From an uncultured Clostridium sp. (GTDB lineage Bacteria > Bacillota > Clostridia > Lachnospirales > Lachnospiraceae): a stretch of 64,000 nt of DNA. The notes under the pieces were generated by a model. The model searched no databases. It saw only the letters and a list, made by a program, of their open reading frames with translations, and had not been told where the DNA came from. This document shows positions 41,954-50,982 of this stretch, piece by piece. The stretch lies in the NCBI GenBank assembly GCA_937885015.1, contig CALAAS010000053.1:1-64000 (forward strand). Direction: 5' to 3'. How positions within the stretch are numbered: position 1 is the first letter of the stretch; every line of letters starts with the position of its first letter. A program made the translations under genes and the position numbers.

Positions 41954-43750
41954 CTACTGCTCCGGATACATCTGCATCATAAGTCCGAACAGGTTTCCGG
42001 TCATCTCCGTCGCCACGTTCATAAAATCCTCCTCTGTTGCAGCCAGAATATCCAGTCCATCGCCCTCCGGAATCTCTATTTCCCCTTCCAGAACGCCTGC
42101 TGTGTAGCTTCCGGACAGCTCCACATACTCACTGGTTCCCGTCACAAGCGGTGTTTCCAGGCGGATGGAATCCATATAAAGATCGAAGGATTCTCCCTTT
42201 ACAAGATTCTCCACATATCCAGAAGAAGCAACCGAAATCATACTTTCCTCGCCGCTCAGGAGATCCAGAGCAAGCTCATATGTCCCATCTTCCGCCTGAT
42301 AGGTGCTGTCAAAGGTAAATCCAAAGCTGTCGGTTCCGTCTCCCAGCGTTCCCGCAAGTCCGGAAGTCCAGGTCTTTCCTGCCTCGTACTCACCCGTCTT
42401 ATCCAGAGAAACGGTAACAGTTTTTCCAGCGGAATCTTCCATATTAAGGGTTCCCTTTACGTTGGCCATCCTATTGTAACCGCCGCCAAAGGATACATCG
42501 CCATAGAGCTTCACATTTTCCTCGCCCATCACTGCCGTAGTCTCATAGTCGAAACCAGCCATGGTTCCGTCCTTCTGCACATAGACATTGAGAACCACAT
42601 CGCCCATGGAGGATTTCAGCTGACTGATCGCCTCGTCCAGAGCCATCTCTGCCTGACTCCACAGTTCTTCCTGCATTGCCTGCGCCGACTGCTCTTCCAT
42701 TCCGGTTCCCGCCGCCATGGCATTCTGCATCTCCAGAACCAGATCCAGGTACGCAATCACATCACTCTTTAAGGTCTCATCACTGACAAAGAACTCCTTG
42801 GTTGTCTCCACAAACTGGATCAGGGCATCTTTTCCCAGAACCACATGGTAGCCTTTACAGCTAACGGAACTGCCATCAATGGTAAACTCCTTTTTCTCCG
42901 CTTTTTCCACCGTCATGGCAGCCTTTAAATCGTCAATGGCCTTACTTCCCTCTTTATAACGGCTCCAAAGGGCCTTCAAATCAAACAGCTGCTTGCCGGA
43001 AGATGCCATCTCATTGCACTTGGCAAAATAATCAGCAAAACCGGCCAGATCCACGCCGTTTTCCGCCATCATGGAACCCAGATAAGGCGAAGCTGCCAGC
43101 TGACCCTCCAGATCATCCGCATAATTCAGAGTAAACACTTTACTGCTCAGCTCCGGAATCGCTGCAGCCATGGTGGAATCATCCAGATAAAACTGGAACG
43201 TAGCCAGATTCATATCGGCATAGCTGATCCCGGCATCCACAGACATCTTCTGCGTTTCCACATCATTTTTCATATCCGTGAAAAATGACCCTGTTGCCAG
43301 TGGTTTCAAGCTCTCATTGGAAGAATCCTCCACCCGCAGTTCCATGGTAACTTCACTGGACTCCGACGCAAGACGTTTTGCCAACTCTTCAATACCAAAA
43401 ATTTCTTCCCCCGGATTTACCTGTCCCTCTGCCGTAATACTCTTAAAGGCATCCACCACGACATCCTTGGGATCCTTCGCCTGACTCATGGCAAATGCTC
43501 CGCCGCCGATCACCACCGCCGCAGCAGCAACTGCAGGGATTACCCACTTTTTCCCTTTTTTCGGCTCCTGGCCGGATGGATTCGTTTCCACTGGCTCTCC
43601 GACTGGCTCCTGTCCCGAAACGTCAGTCTGGTCTACCGCCTGGCCTGCCTCTGCGCTATCCGCCTGAGTACCTCCAAATAACGCCTTTCCACAAATTGGG
43701 CAAACCGCGCTGCCATCCGCGATTTCCTGCTCACAATACGGACATTTCAT
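41954..43750 (-). CDS. Zinc-ribbon membrane-anchored protein with large extracellular domain
   Basis: A 598-residue protein. The N-terminus MKCPYCEQEIADGSAVCPIC is a four-cysteine zinc ribbon (CxxC and CxxC) in the cytoplasm. A Pro/Glu/Gln-rich linker follows, then one transmembrane helix near residues 70-90 (KWVIPAVAAAAVVIGGGAFA). The remaining 500 residues are extracellular, with repeated beta-strand-rich segments. The layout is that of the DUF6583-like/zinc-ribbon membrane proteins common in Lachnospiraceae, but I cannot assign a function. It has its own extended -10 promoter (43798-43803) and lies within the ABC-2 gene cluster. Confidence 0.75.
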   Translation of the reverse strand: MKCPYCEQEIADGSAVCPICGKALFGGTQADSAEAGQAVDQTDVSGQEPVGEPVETNPSGQEPKKGKKWVIPAVAAAAVVIGGGAFAMSQAKDPKDVVVDAFKSITAEGQVNPGEEIFGIEELAKRLASESSEVTMELRVEDSSNESLKPLATGSFFTDMKNDVETQKMSVDAGISYADMNLATFQFYLDDSTMAAAIPELSSKVFTLNYADDLEGQLAASPYLGSMMAENGVDLAGFADYFAKCNEMASSGKQLFDLKALWSRYKEGSKAIDDLKAAMTVEKAEKKEFTIDGSSVSCKGYHVVLGKDALIQFVETTKEFFVSDETLKSDVIAYLDLVLEMQNAMAAGTGMEEQSAQAMQEELWSQAEMALDEAISQLKSSMGDVVLNVYVQKDGTMAGFDYETTAVMGEENVKLYGDVSFGGGYNRMANVKGTLNMEDSAGKTVTVSLDKTGEYEAGKTWTSGLAGTLGDGTDSFGFTFDSTYQAEDGTYELALDLLSGEESMISVASSGYVENLVKGESFDLYMDSIRLETPLVTGTSEYVELSGSYTAGVLEGEIEIPEGDGLDILAATEEDFMNVATEMTGNLFGLMMQMYPEQ

Positions 43751-43797
43751 AATACGTTTCCTCCCTCTTCACCTGAATCGTATAAAAAAGTGCTTTC

Positions 43798-43806
43798 ATT
43801 ATATCA
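43798..43806 (-). promoter_or_regulatory. Extended -10 promoter of the zinc-ribbon gene
   Basis: The minus strand reads TGATATAAT (TG-N-TATAAT), an extended -10, about 48 bases before the ATG at 43750. No clear -35 box is seen. An 18-bp A/T palindrome near 43861-43878 closes the ATPase gene and may act as a weak terminator. Confidence 0.5.
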
Positions 43807-43872
43807 TACTTCCTGTCCTTTCGCGTTATTGTTTCTAATATTGTAAGTTTCCGACAAAAATCTTAAGATTTT

Positions 43873-44544
43873 TCAGAAAAGATCAATCAATGCAGCAGCC
43901 GAAAGTCCAGACTGCACCGACCGAAGTTCTCCCCCTTTCAAAATATAGAGAGAGGTGCACAGCGCCAGTTCTGCCATCTCATGGGAAGTGAGAATGACTG
44001 TTCCCCCTTCCGCTGCAAACTGCTTTATATATGTGAGAATCCGCTCCTTGGCCGCCAGATCAAGTGCCGCCCCCGGCTCATCCAGAATCAGCACGGACGC
44101 CCGGTTGGAAAGAGCTGCTGCAATACTAAGGCGCTTTTTCTCTCCACCTGAAAGCCGTCCGGCCGGAGTCTGCAAAAATGCGTTAAGTCCAAGGGCCTTT
44201 CCGACCCCCTGTTCCAGATCTGCCTCCATGCGCTGACGGTCGCCGTGAAACCAAAGACGATAGTTATCCCGGGCGGTGAGTTCTGGAATCAACGGGTTTT
44301 CCTGCGGTACATAGGCAATTTTTTCTTCAAAAAGCCGCCGATGTCCCAGGAGATCCTCTCCATCCAAACGTATACTTCCCTGATCCGGTCTGCGCACTCC
44401 TGCCAGAATCGACAGCAGCGTCGTCTTTCCGCATCCATTCCCCCCTGCAATACCAATACACTGGCCTGGAGCAGCCTGAAAGGATACCCCGTCTAAAATC
44501 CTGCGCGTTTTATAAGTTTTCTGAATCCCCTCTATCTCCAGCAT
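43873..44544 (-). CDS. ABC transporter ATP-binding protein
   Basis: A 223-residue ABC ATPase. Walker A is GGNGCGKTTLLS (residues about 35-46), the signature is LSGGEKKRLSIAAAL, Walker B is VLILDEPGAALD, and the switch histidine is in ILTSHEMAEL. It energises the two ABC-2 permeases downstream. The ATG at 44544 has GAGGTG five bases upstream; a GTG six bases earlier is an alternative. It begins 99 bases after the end of pnp, beyond a terminator. A gap of about 120 bases separates it from the zinc-ribbon gene. Confidence 0.9.
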   Translation of the reverse strand: MLEIEGIQKTYKTRRILDGVSFQAAPGQCIGIAGGNGCGKTTLLSILAGVRRPDQGSIRLDGEDLLGHRRLFEEKIAYVPQENPLIPELTARDNYRLWFHGDRQRMEADLEQGVGKALGLNAFLQTPAGRLSGGEKKRLSIAAALSNRASVLILDEPGAALDLAAKERILTYIKQFAAEGGTVILTSHEMAELALCTSLYILKGGELRSVQSGLSAAALIDLF

Positions 44545-44561
44545 AATCACACCTCATATGA

Positions 44562-44629
44562 CAAAAGGGCCGCCGCAAAACAGACGGAGATAAAATACTA
44601 CCCCCGGCTTTCATTTTGCAGACAGCCCT
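44562..44629 (-). terminator. Terminator of pnp
   Basis: A long imperfect stem-loop (GGGCTGTCTGCAAAA against TTTTGCGGCGGCCC) begins 13 bases after the pnp stop codon and is followed on the minus strand by TTTTG. Confidence 0.6.
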
Positions 44630-44642
44630 GTATGTTTATCGT

Positions 44643-46766
44643 TTACTCATTCCGTTCGGAATGTTTCTCTCCTTTACCGGAAAGATCGCCCGGCTTCATG
44701 CTCAGGTTGATACGGCCCATCTTATCCACTTCGATTACCTTAACCGTAACCTCATCGCCGATATTTACCACATCCTCAACCTTGGCCACACGTTTATCAG
44801 ACAGCTTGGAGATATGAACCATACCATCCTTGTTTGGTGCCAGTTCCACAAATGCGCCAAAATTCATCAGACGCACAACCGTACCCGTCAGGATCTGTCC
44901 CGGCTCAATATCTGTCACGATGCTTTTGATGATCTGAATCGCCTTGTCGATCATCTCCTGATCCGTACCGCAGACAGAAACACTTCCGTCCTCTTCGATG
45001 TCAATCTTCACGCCGGTCTGCTCAATAATCTTATTGATAACCTTGCCCTGCTTTCCAACCACATCGCCGATCTTCTGAGGATCGATGGAAATCTGAACGA
45101 TCTTCGGAGCATATTTGCTGACTTCTTTTCTCGGCTCAGAAATAACCGGAGCCATAATCTCATCCAGAATATAAAGTCTTGCCTCTCTCGTCTTGGCAAT
45201 AGCCTCCTCGATAATGGGGCGTGTCAAACCGTGAATCTTAATATCCATCTGAATGGACGTAATACCCTTGTGGGTTCCGCCCACCTTAAAGTCCATATCG
45301 CCGAAGAAATCTTCCAGACCCTGAATATCTGTCAAAACGATATAGTCATCATCCGTCTCGCCAGTTACCAGACCGCAGGAAATACCTGCCACCGGTGCCT
45401 TGATTGGAACACCTGCCGCCATCAGGGACAGAGTAGATGCACAGATGCTGGCCTGGGACGTGGAACCATTGGACTCCATCGTCTCAGATACCGTGCGGAT
45501 TGCGTAGGGGAACTCCTCCTCAGACGGAAGCACCGGAACCAGGGCACGCTCTGCCAGGGCACCATGGCCGATCTCCCGGCGTCCCGGTCCTCTGGAAGGT
45601 TTCGTCTCGCCTACGGAATAGGACGGGAAATTGTAATGGTGCATATAGCGCTTGGAGGTCTCATTTTCATCCAGACCATCCAGTCTCTGGGCCTCAGAAA
45701 GCGGAGCCAGCGTACAGATATTTAAAATCTGTGTCTGTCCTCTCGTAAACATACCGGAGCCGTGTACCCGAGGAAGAATGTCAATCTCTGCAGCCAGCGG
45801 ACGGATCTCTGTGATGCCGCGGCCGTCCGGACGCTTGTGATCCTTCAGAATCATCTTGCGAACCGTCTTTTTCTGGTACTGATATACTGCCTCGCCCAGC
45901 ACAGCCAGCCACTCTTCCTTCTCTGCAAATGCCTCCTCCAGGCGCTCGGTAATGGCGCGGATATTGGCCTCTCTCTTCTGCTTTTCGTCCGTGAATACGG
46001 CCTCTTCCATCTCCTCCGGCGGAACCAGTCTGCGAATCTCTTCAAACAGCTCTTCCGGAACGGCACAGCTCTCGTAGGTGTGCTTTTCCTTTCCGCACTC
46101 TGCCACAATGGTATCAATAAACCGGATGATCTCCTGGTTTACCTCGTGAGCTTTGAAGATTGCGTCAATCATCACATTCTCCGGAACCTCTTTCGCGCCG
46201 GCCTCAATCATGATGACCTTTTCTCTCGTGGAAGCAACCGTCAGAGCCATATCAGAAACCTTCTTCTGCTCATTGGTGGGGTTGATAACAAACTCGCCGT
46301 CAATCAGGCCAACCTGGGTGGTTGCACAGGGACCGTCAAAGGGAATGTCGGAGATGCAGGTCGCAATGGCAGAACCCAGCATAGCCGTATACTCCGGACT
46401 GCAGTCCGGATCCACAGAAAGAACCAGATTGTTCAGCGTCACATCATTTCTGTAATCCTTGGGGAACAGAGGACGCATAGGGCGGTCAATGACGCGGGAT
46501 GTCAGAATGGCATTCTCCGAAGCCTTTCCCTCTCTCTTATTAAAACCTCCGGGGATCTTTCCCACGGAGTACATCTTCTCCTCATACTCCACGCTCAGCG
46601 GAAAAAAGTCAATCCCGTCACGGGGTTTGTCCGAAGCCGTAGCCGTGGACAGCACGGTCGTATCGCCGTAATGCATAAATGCAGCGCCATTGGCCTGAGC
46701 AGCTACCCGTCCCACATCTACAGTCAGGGTTCTGCCGGCCAGTTCCATCGAAAAACTCTTGTACAT
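44643..46766 (-). CDS. pnp: Polyribonucleotide nucleotidyltransferase (PNPase)
   Basis: A 707-residue 3'-5' phosphorolytic RNase. Two RNase PH-like domains are separated by a helical domain. The catalytic half contains the conserved RPDGRGITEIRPLAAEIDIL and FPSYSVGETKPSRGPGRREIGHG blocks. The KH domain (KIVQISIDPQKIGDVVGKQG, then INKIIEQTGVKIDIEEDG) precedes the C-terminal S1 domain (LTGTVVRLMNFGAFVELAPN). The ATG has a strong AAAGGAG ribosome site. The gene follows rpsO, the usual rpsO-pnp order, with a terminator-like hairpin between them. Confidence 0.97.
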   Translation of the reverse strand: MYKSFSMELAGRTLTVDVGRVAAQANGAAFMHYGDTTVLSTATASDKPRDGIDFFPLSVEYEEKMYSVGKIPGGFNKREGKASENAILTSRVIDRPMRPLFPKDYRNDVTLNNLVLSVDPDCSPEYTAMLGSAIATCISDIPFDGPCATTQVGLIDGEFVINPTNEQKKVSDMALTVASTREKVIMIEAGAKEVPENVMIDAIFKAHEVNQEIIRFIDTIVAECGKEKHTYESCAVPEELFEEIRRLVPPEEMEEAVFTDEKQKREANIRAITERLEEAFAEKEEWLAVLGEAVYQYQKKTVRKMILKDHKRPDGRGITEIRPLAAEIDILPRVHGSGMFTRGQTQILNICTLAPLSEAQRLDGLDENETSKRYMHHYNFPSYSVGETKPSRGPGRREIGHGALAERALVPVLPSEEEFPYAIRTVSETMESNGSTSQASICASTLSLMAAGVPIKAPVAGISCGLVTGETDDDYIVLTDIQGLEDFFGDMDFKVGGTHKGITSIQMDIKIHGLTRPIIEEAIAKTREARLYILDEIMAPVISEPRKEVSKYAPKIVQISIDPQKIGDVVGKQGKVINKIIEQTGVKIDIEEDGSVSVCGTDQEMIDKAIQIIKSIVTDIEPGQILTGTVVRLMNFGAFVELAPNKDGMVHISKLSDKRVAKVEDVVNIGDEVTVKVIEVDKMGRINLSMKPGDLSGKGEKHSERNE

Positions 46767-46950
46767 TTCGTATCTCCTTTCTTAAACAAATACCGTCTGT
46801 GAAGCGGTGGTGTTCTGCAGAAGATTCCGAAACTACTGCTCTGCCTGCAATACATGACGGCTCTTACAGGTACAGCAGCGGTCTCGGGAAAATTCTTCCA
46901 CATAACAGAGCATCTGCCTTGCAGAATTCCCGCTTCTTTTAATAAACAAC

Positions 46951-46972
46951 TAGGGTGGATTGCTCCACCCTA
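46951..46972 (-). terminator. Hairpin between rpsO and pnp
   Basis: A perfect 9-bp stem TAGGGTGGA/TCCACCCTA with a 4-base loop starts 11 bases after the rpsO stop codon, followed on the minus strand by GTTGTTTATT. It probably terminates part of the rpsO transcript or marks the processing region before pnp. The rest of the 216-base gap shows no other feature that I can support. Confidence 0.7.
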
Positions 46973-46982
46973 AGTTCTTTCA

Positions 46983-47249
46983 TTACTTTCTGATACCCAG
47001 TTTCTCAATTAAAGCACGGTAGCCTTCCAGGTCAGACTCTTTTAAGTAGTCAAGAAGACCACGTCTCTGACCTACCATCTTTAACAGACCGCGTCTGGAA
47101 TGATGATCCTTCTGGTTGTTCTTTAAATGCTCGGTCAGTTCAGCGATTCTGGCTGTTAAGATTGCGATCTGAACCTCGGGAGATCCCGTATCGCCAGGCT
47201 GTCTGCCGTACTCTGCAATGATAGCTGCTTTCTTTTCCTTAGAAATCAT
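46983..47249 (-). CDS. rpsO: Ribosomal protein S15
   Basis: An 88-residue small-subunit ribosomal protein that binds 16S rRNA early in assembly. The sequence MISKEKKAAIIAEYGRQPGD and then TGSPEVQIAILTARIAELT followed by KDHHSRRGLL is the classic S15 pattern, and the length is exact for the family. AGGAGG precedes the ATG. It has its own promoter at 47346-47374, and the leader has short hairpin potential where S15 autoregulation may act. Gene order rpsO-pnp is conserved widely. Confidence 0.98.
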   Translation of the reverse strand: MISKEKKAAIIAEYGRQPGDTGSPEVQIAILTARIAELTEHLKNNQKDHHSRRGLLKMVGQRRGLLDYLKESDLEGYRALIEKLGIRK

Positions 47250-47345
47250 GGTAATTTCCTCCTTAAAATAAAATCTTCTTACCGGGTGCTAAGTTTATGT
47301 CAGGAGTCCTCAAAAAACCGGGCACCGGCGTTTTCATACTTGGCA

Positions 47346-47374
47346 AGTATAACACATTCTTTTTTTAAAGTAAA
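47346..47374 (-). promoter_or_regulatory. rpsO promoter
   Basis: The minus strand has -35 TTTACT (47369-47374), a 17-base spacer and -10 TATACT (47346-47351), about 97 bases upstream of the rpsO ATG. The leader contains a short CCGG-TGC-CCGG hairpin followed by six T residues, which could act as an attenuator. Confidence 0.6.
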
Positions 47375-47453
47375 TCATTTTTTACCGGAACTTTTGCTTC
47401 TTTTTCTTTTTTGCAAAACCTTCCCATTTTGCCTTTGCTCAGATATTTTACCC

Positions 47454-49490
47454 TTACAGCTGAGAGCCAGGGCCAGTTCCTCCTCCGGTTCCCGGATCAG
47501 ATGCCGGGCCTCCCGGCCTGCTTTCCAACTCTGCAGGCTGGCTGCTCTGTGTCGGAGACTGAGGTTTTTCTGTCGATGCAGGCGGTACCTCCGGCTGCCC
47601 AGGACTTATCGGCTGAGACGGTTTCTGCGGTTCTTCCGGCTGAGTCGGTTTCTGAGAATCTCCCGGTACAGGAGCGCTCTCCGGCTGAGACGGTACAGGC
47701 GCGCTCTCCGGCTGGGACGGTGCGGGCGCTGCGGTTTCCGGCGGCGTCGTGGAAGACGACGTATTCTTCTCTGTCCCTGCCAGATTATAGCAGAGCACCG
47801 GCATACCTGCGGAAATATTTTCAAATATTTTTTTAGCCACACTGTGAGGCAGGTTGATGCATCCATGGGATCCGCTGGTTTTATAGATCGTTCCGCCGAA
47901 CGAGCTTCTCCAGGTCGCATCATGCATCCCAATCCCGCCATTGAAAGGCATCCAGTAATCCACCGGAGTCCTGTAGTTCTCTCCCTTCAAGGTCGCATTC
48001 CGCTGCTTGTAGGTCAGCGGATAACTGCCCGCCGGAGTCCCCCAGCCCTTTGCCAGGTTCCCAGATACAAAATCCGATTCCACAATCAGATTTCCATCCT
48101 TGTAAAAAAACAGATGCTGCGCAGTCAGGTTAAGTTCCACGTATGTATCACCGTAATCATTTCCATCGTGACTTGCCGCCTTCTGGCTGTACACCGGCTC
48201 CCGCTCTGTACTCTGCCCACTGCGGATAATGGAAGCCAGCTCCTCAGCCTCGGCCGTCTGATTGATCTTCCAGCCATAGGTTCCACCCTTGATCTGCACC
48301 GTCTGCCCATAGGAAGTCTTGAGCGTTTTAGCCTTATGAGCCGTATTATGAGCAATGGCCAGTTCTTCCACATACTGGGCAATCTTTCCGGAATCCAGAG
48401 CCACGCTTCCGTCTTCTCCCGGAAGCAGCCACTGATGAATCCTGTCGCCGTTCAATACCTCTCTGGCCTCTCCAAAGCGGTATGTTACTGTAACGGATGC
48501 GTACTGGTTCATGGCAGCCAGCTGCTCCGTCAGGCGCGAGTCATCTTCCCGTATCTCCGGATCCTTATAAACACCGGCCTCCTCCAGAGAAAGCTCCGGC
48601 TGAAGCTTCAAAATTGCCGTCTTTACAGCCTCCCGGAACTCATCCTCCTTAAGAACAGTTCCCTCCGTCTCCGGCACAATAGAATATCCCTGACCGGATA
48701 CATAATCGGAAATCGCCGCATTGACCGGCTCCTTTATAAGAGCCGGATCCAATGCCTGCAGCGCTGTCAGCTGCTGTTCCAGCGCCGCCTCATCGTATGC
48801 AATCATGGTATCAATGGTGTATTCCTCCGGCTGGAACTGGTGCACCGGCCAGGCATACGGGTTCTGCTCAGCCAGGAGCTTTTCCAGGCCACCGTCAAAT
48901 TCCGGATGAAGCTCTATATTCTTTCCGGAAATCTCCTCACGCCTGTCATCCCGCTCCTGCAGGGTAAGAACATATCCGTCCACTCCAGCCGCGATCATTT
49001 TCTTTACTTCTTCCACAGAACAGCCAGACACATCCAGTCCGTTGATCTGTGTCCTGGGAAAAAAGGTACTTTTATACCGCTGCGCCATTCCCAGATAGGC
49101 GGCTGTGCCTATGACTATGATGCCCCCCAGAATCCCGGCGGCCACAGCAACTCTTTTTCCGGAAAAACCCTTTTTGTCTTCCCCACCCGCACCGGCTTCC
49201 ACCGCCGCATTCATTCCAGCATTCTCCTGAATTCCTTCTTTTTCCTGCGCGGCTTCGGACATCTCCTTTTCACTTCTCTGCTGCTCTGCCTCCCGTGCAG
49301 CGCTGTACTTTTCAGCTGCGCCCTTTCTCCGACTTCTTCTCGCCCGGCTTCTTCCGCGCTGCGGCATCACAGAGCGTTCCTGCATCTCATCCAGATAGTC
49401 CCGCTCAAAACCCAAATCCTGTTCTCTATCACTCTCTGCCTCCCCCGGCTTACCGGGATCGCACTTTAATCTCTTCTCTCTCTCTGTCAT
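47454..49490 (-). CDS. L,D-transpeptidase (YkuD) with peptidoglycan-binding-like domains
   Basis: A 678-residue cell-wall enzyme that can form 3-3 crosslinks or anchor polymers to peptidoglycan. A charged cytoplasmic N-terminal 110 residues (Arg/Glu-rich) precede one transmembrane helix at 113-136. Two PG_binding_4-like domains follow (about 150-415). The YkuD domain contains GWGTPAGSYPLTYKQR and the catalytic motif SGSHGCINLP, with the nucleophilic cysteine near residue 544. The C-terminal 110 residues are a Pro/Ser/Gln/Glu-rich tail with PSQPESAPV repeats, probably wall-spanning. Its promoter is at 49555-49583. It is the only gene on its transcript. Confidence 0.92.
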   Translation of the reverse strand: MTEREKRLKCDPGKPGEAESDREQDLGFERDYLDEMQERSVMPQRGRSRARRSRRKGAAEKYSAAREAEQQRSEKEMSEAAQEKEGIQENAGMNAAVEAGAGGEDKKGFSGKRVAVAAGILGGIIVIGTAAYLGMAQRYKSTFFPRTQINGLDVSGCSVEEVKKMIAAGVDGYVLTLQERDDRREEISGKNIELHPEFDGGLEKLLAEQNPYAWPVHQFQPEEYTIDTMIAYDEAALEQQLTALQALDPALIKEPVNAAISDYVSGQGYSIVPETEGTVLKEDEFREAVKTAILKLQPELSLEEAGVYKDPEIREDDSRLTEQLAAMNQYASVTVTYRFGEAREVLNGDRIHQWLLPGEDGSVALDSGKIAQYVEELAIAHNTAHKAKTLKTSYGQTVQIKGGTYGWKINQTAEAEELASIIRSGQSTEREPVYSQKAASHDGNDYGDTYVELNLTAQHLFFYKDGNLIVESDFVSGNLAKGWGTPAGSYPLTYKQRNATLKGENYRTPVDYWMPFNGGIGMHDATWRSSFGGTIYKTSGSHGCINLPHSVAKKIFENISAGMPVLCYNLAGTEKNTSSSTTPPETAAPAPSQPESAPVPSQPESAPVPGDSQKPTQPEEPQKPSQPISPGQPEVPPASTEKPQSPTQSSQPAELESRPGGPASDPGTGGGTGPGSQL

Positions 49491-49554
49491 TCCATCTTTT
49501 CTCCCTTTCCCAACAATGGAATTGATTCAAATAAACAAATTTTTTCAATTTTTC

Positions 49555-49583
49555 ATTGTATCGGAGTTTACCCGGGAAGTCAA
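49555..49583 (-). promoter_or_regulatory. Promoter of the L,D-transpeptidase gene
   Basis: The minus strand has -35 TTGACT (49578-49583), a 17-base spacer and -10 TACAAT (49555-49560), about 65 bases upstream of the ATG. Confidence 0.65.
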
Positions 49584-49611
49584 CTTACGAAACTCTGTCA
49601 TTTTTCCTAAA

Positions 49612-49698
49612 AAAATAGTAACAGGGCCTGTTATTTTTCTATAAAACAAAAGGTACGGAATATTGCGAAAACAAAATTTCTTTCACAATATTCCGTAC
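49612..49698 (-). terminator. Two tandem hairpins downstream of dnaJ
   Basis: A 13-bp stem GTACGGAATATTG/CAATATTCCGTAC (49653-49698) follows the dnaJ stop codon by 11 bases and is followed on the minus strand by CTTTTGTTTT. A second short hairpin (49619-49633, TAACAG/CTGTTA) with seven T residues beyond it follows. Together they close the heat-shock operon. Confidence 0.75.
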
Positions 49699-49709
49699 TA
49701 TCGGCCATC

Positions 49710-50852
49710 CTACTTGAACAGCCCCTTCTTTTTATGTTTTTCCGGCTCCGGCGTGATTCCATTCATGGCATCGTCGAACCGTTTCAGTGCCTCCCTCTGC
49801 GCCTCATTCATACGCTCCGGCACCTGTACTACCAGAGTCACAAAATGATCGCCCCGGACATTCCGATTGCGAAGGGACGGAACGCCTTTTCCCTTCAGGC
49901 GAACCCGTGTATCCGTCTGGGTTCCTGCTTTTACCTCATACTCCACTTCACCGTCCACGGTCTTGATCCGGATCGGGCCGCCCAGAGCCGCCTTCGCAAA
50001 GGAAATCGGCACAGTCGAGAAAATCGTCGTATCCTGGCGTTTGAAAATCGGATGCGGAGAAACCACAACCTGAACCAGAAGATCGCCCCGCTCGCCTCCA
50101 TTGACGCCGGGTTCTCCATTTCCGCGGTCCCGCAGGCTCTGCCCATTATCAATACCAGCCGGGATCGTAACTTTAATTTTCTTTCTCTTTGTCACAAAAC
50201 CCGTTCCATAGCAGTCCGGACACTTTTCCTTGATAATCTTTCCGGTTCCGCCGCAATCCGGACACGTCTGCACATTCTGAATCTGCCCGAAGAAGGACTG
50301 CTGGGTGTACATGATTTTTCCTTTTCCGTTACATTTGGAACAGGTCTGGGACTGAGTTCCCGGTTTTGCTCCCGTTCCCTGGCACTTGCCACAGGTTTCC
50401 TTCAGATTCAGCTCCAGCTCTTTCTCGCAGCCAAAAATAGCCTCCTCAAACGTAATACGAACGCTGGTCCGCACATCCGCTCCCCGCATCGGGCCGTTGC
50501 TTCTTCCTCCACGGCTGCGGCCGCCGCCAAAAATATCGCCGAAAATATCGCCGAAAATATCGCCCATATCCGCGCCATTGAAGTCAAAGCCGCCGAAACC
50601 GCCGGCTCCGCCTGCACCACCTTCAAAAGCCGCGTGGCCAAACTGATCGTACTGACGTCTCTTTTCCGGGTCGCTCAGCACGCTATAGGCCTCGGAGGCC
50701 TCCTTAAACTTTTCAGCTGCCGCCTGATCACCTGGATTTGCATCTGGGTGATATTTTTTTGCCAATGTTCTATATGCCTTCTTCAGGGCCGCATCATCCG
50801 CATCCCGGGAAACGCCTAAGACTTCATAGTAATCTCTCTTACTCTCTGCCAT
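49710..50852 (-). CDS. dnaJ: Chaperone DnaJ
   Basis: A 380-residue Hsp40 co-chaperone that stimulates DnaK ATPase and delivers substrates. The J domain contains the HPD motif in KKYHPDANPGD. A Gly/Phe-rich linker (GAGGAGGFGGFDFNGADMGD) follows. The zinc-finger domain has four CxxCxGxG repeats: CGKCQGTG, CSKCNGKG, CPDCGGTG and CPDCYGTG. The C-terminal substrate-binding domain ends the protein. It is the last gene of hrcA-grpE-dnaK-dnaJ, and a hairpin region (50888-50957) separates it from dnaK. Confidence 0.97.
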   Translation of the reverse strand: MAESKRDYYEVLGVSRDADDAALKKAYRTLAKKYHPDANPGDQAAAEKFKEASEAYSVLSDPEKRRQYDQFGHAAFEGGAGGAGGFGGFDFNGADMGDIFGDIFGDIFGGGRSRGGRSNGPMRGADVRTSVRITFEEAIFGCEKELELNLKETCGKCQGTGAKPGTQSQTCSKCNGKGKIMYTQQSFFGQIQNVQTCPDCGGTGKIIKEKCPDCYGTGFVTKRKKIKVTIPAGIDNGQSLRDRGNGEPGVNGGERGDLLVQVVVSPHPIFKRQDTTIFSTVPISFAKAALGGPIRIKTVDGEVEYEVKAGTQTDTRVRLKGKGVPSLRNRNVRGDHFVTLVVQVPERMNEAQREALKRFDDAMNGITPEPEKHKKKGLFK

Positions 50853-50887
50853 GTCAGGTCTTCCTTCCTAAATACCCGCAAACGGGC

Positions 50888-50957
50888 CCGGGGTGCCATA
50901 AAGGGAAGATCTGCAGCTGATCCTGCATCTATCTCCCTCTATGGCCTCCCGACCCCG
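50888..50957 (-). other. Long imperfect stem-loop between dnaK and dnaJ
   Basis: CGGGGT, GCCATA and GAGGGA on one arm pair with ATCTTCCC, TATGGC and ACCCCGG on the other, around a loop near 50920. It is G+C-rich and lacks a T-tract, so it is not an obvious terminator. It may set mRNA stability or the relative level of dnaJ. Confidence 0.45.
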
Positions 50958-50982
50958 AGTGTGTTTTTACTTCCTGCTTATC

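Noticed and set aside
45762..46802. A 346-codon plus-strand open frame
   Set aside because: Antisense shadow of pnp, without family features.
47286..49469. A 727-codon plus-strand open frame
   Set aside because: It is the antisense of the L,D-transpeptidase gene, with no ribosome site and a low-complexity arginine-rich composition. The minus-strand protein has clear domains.
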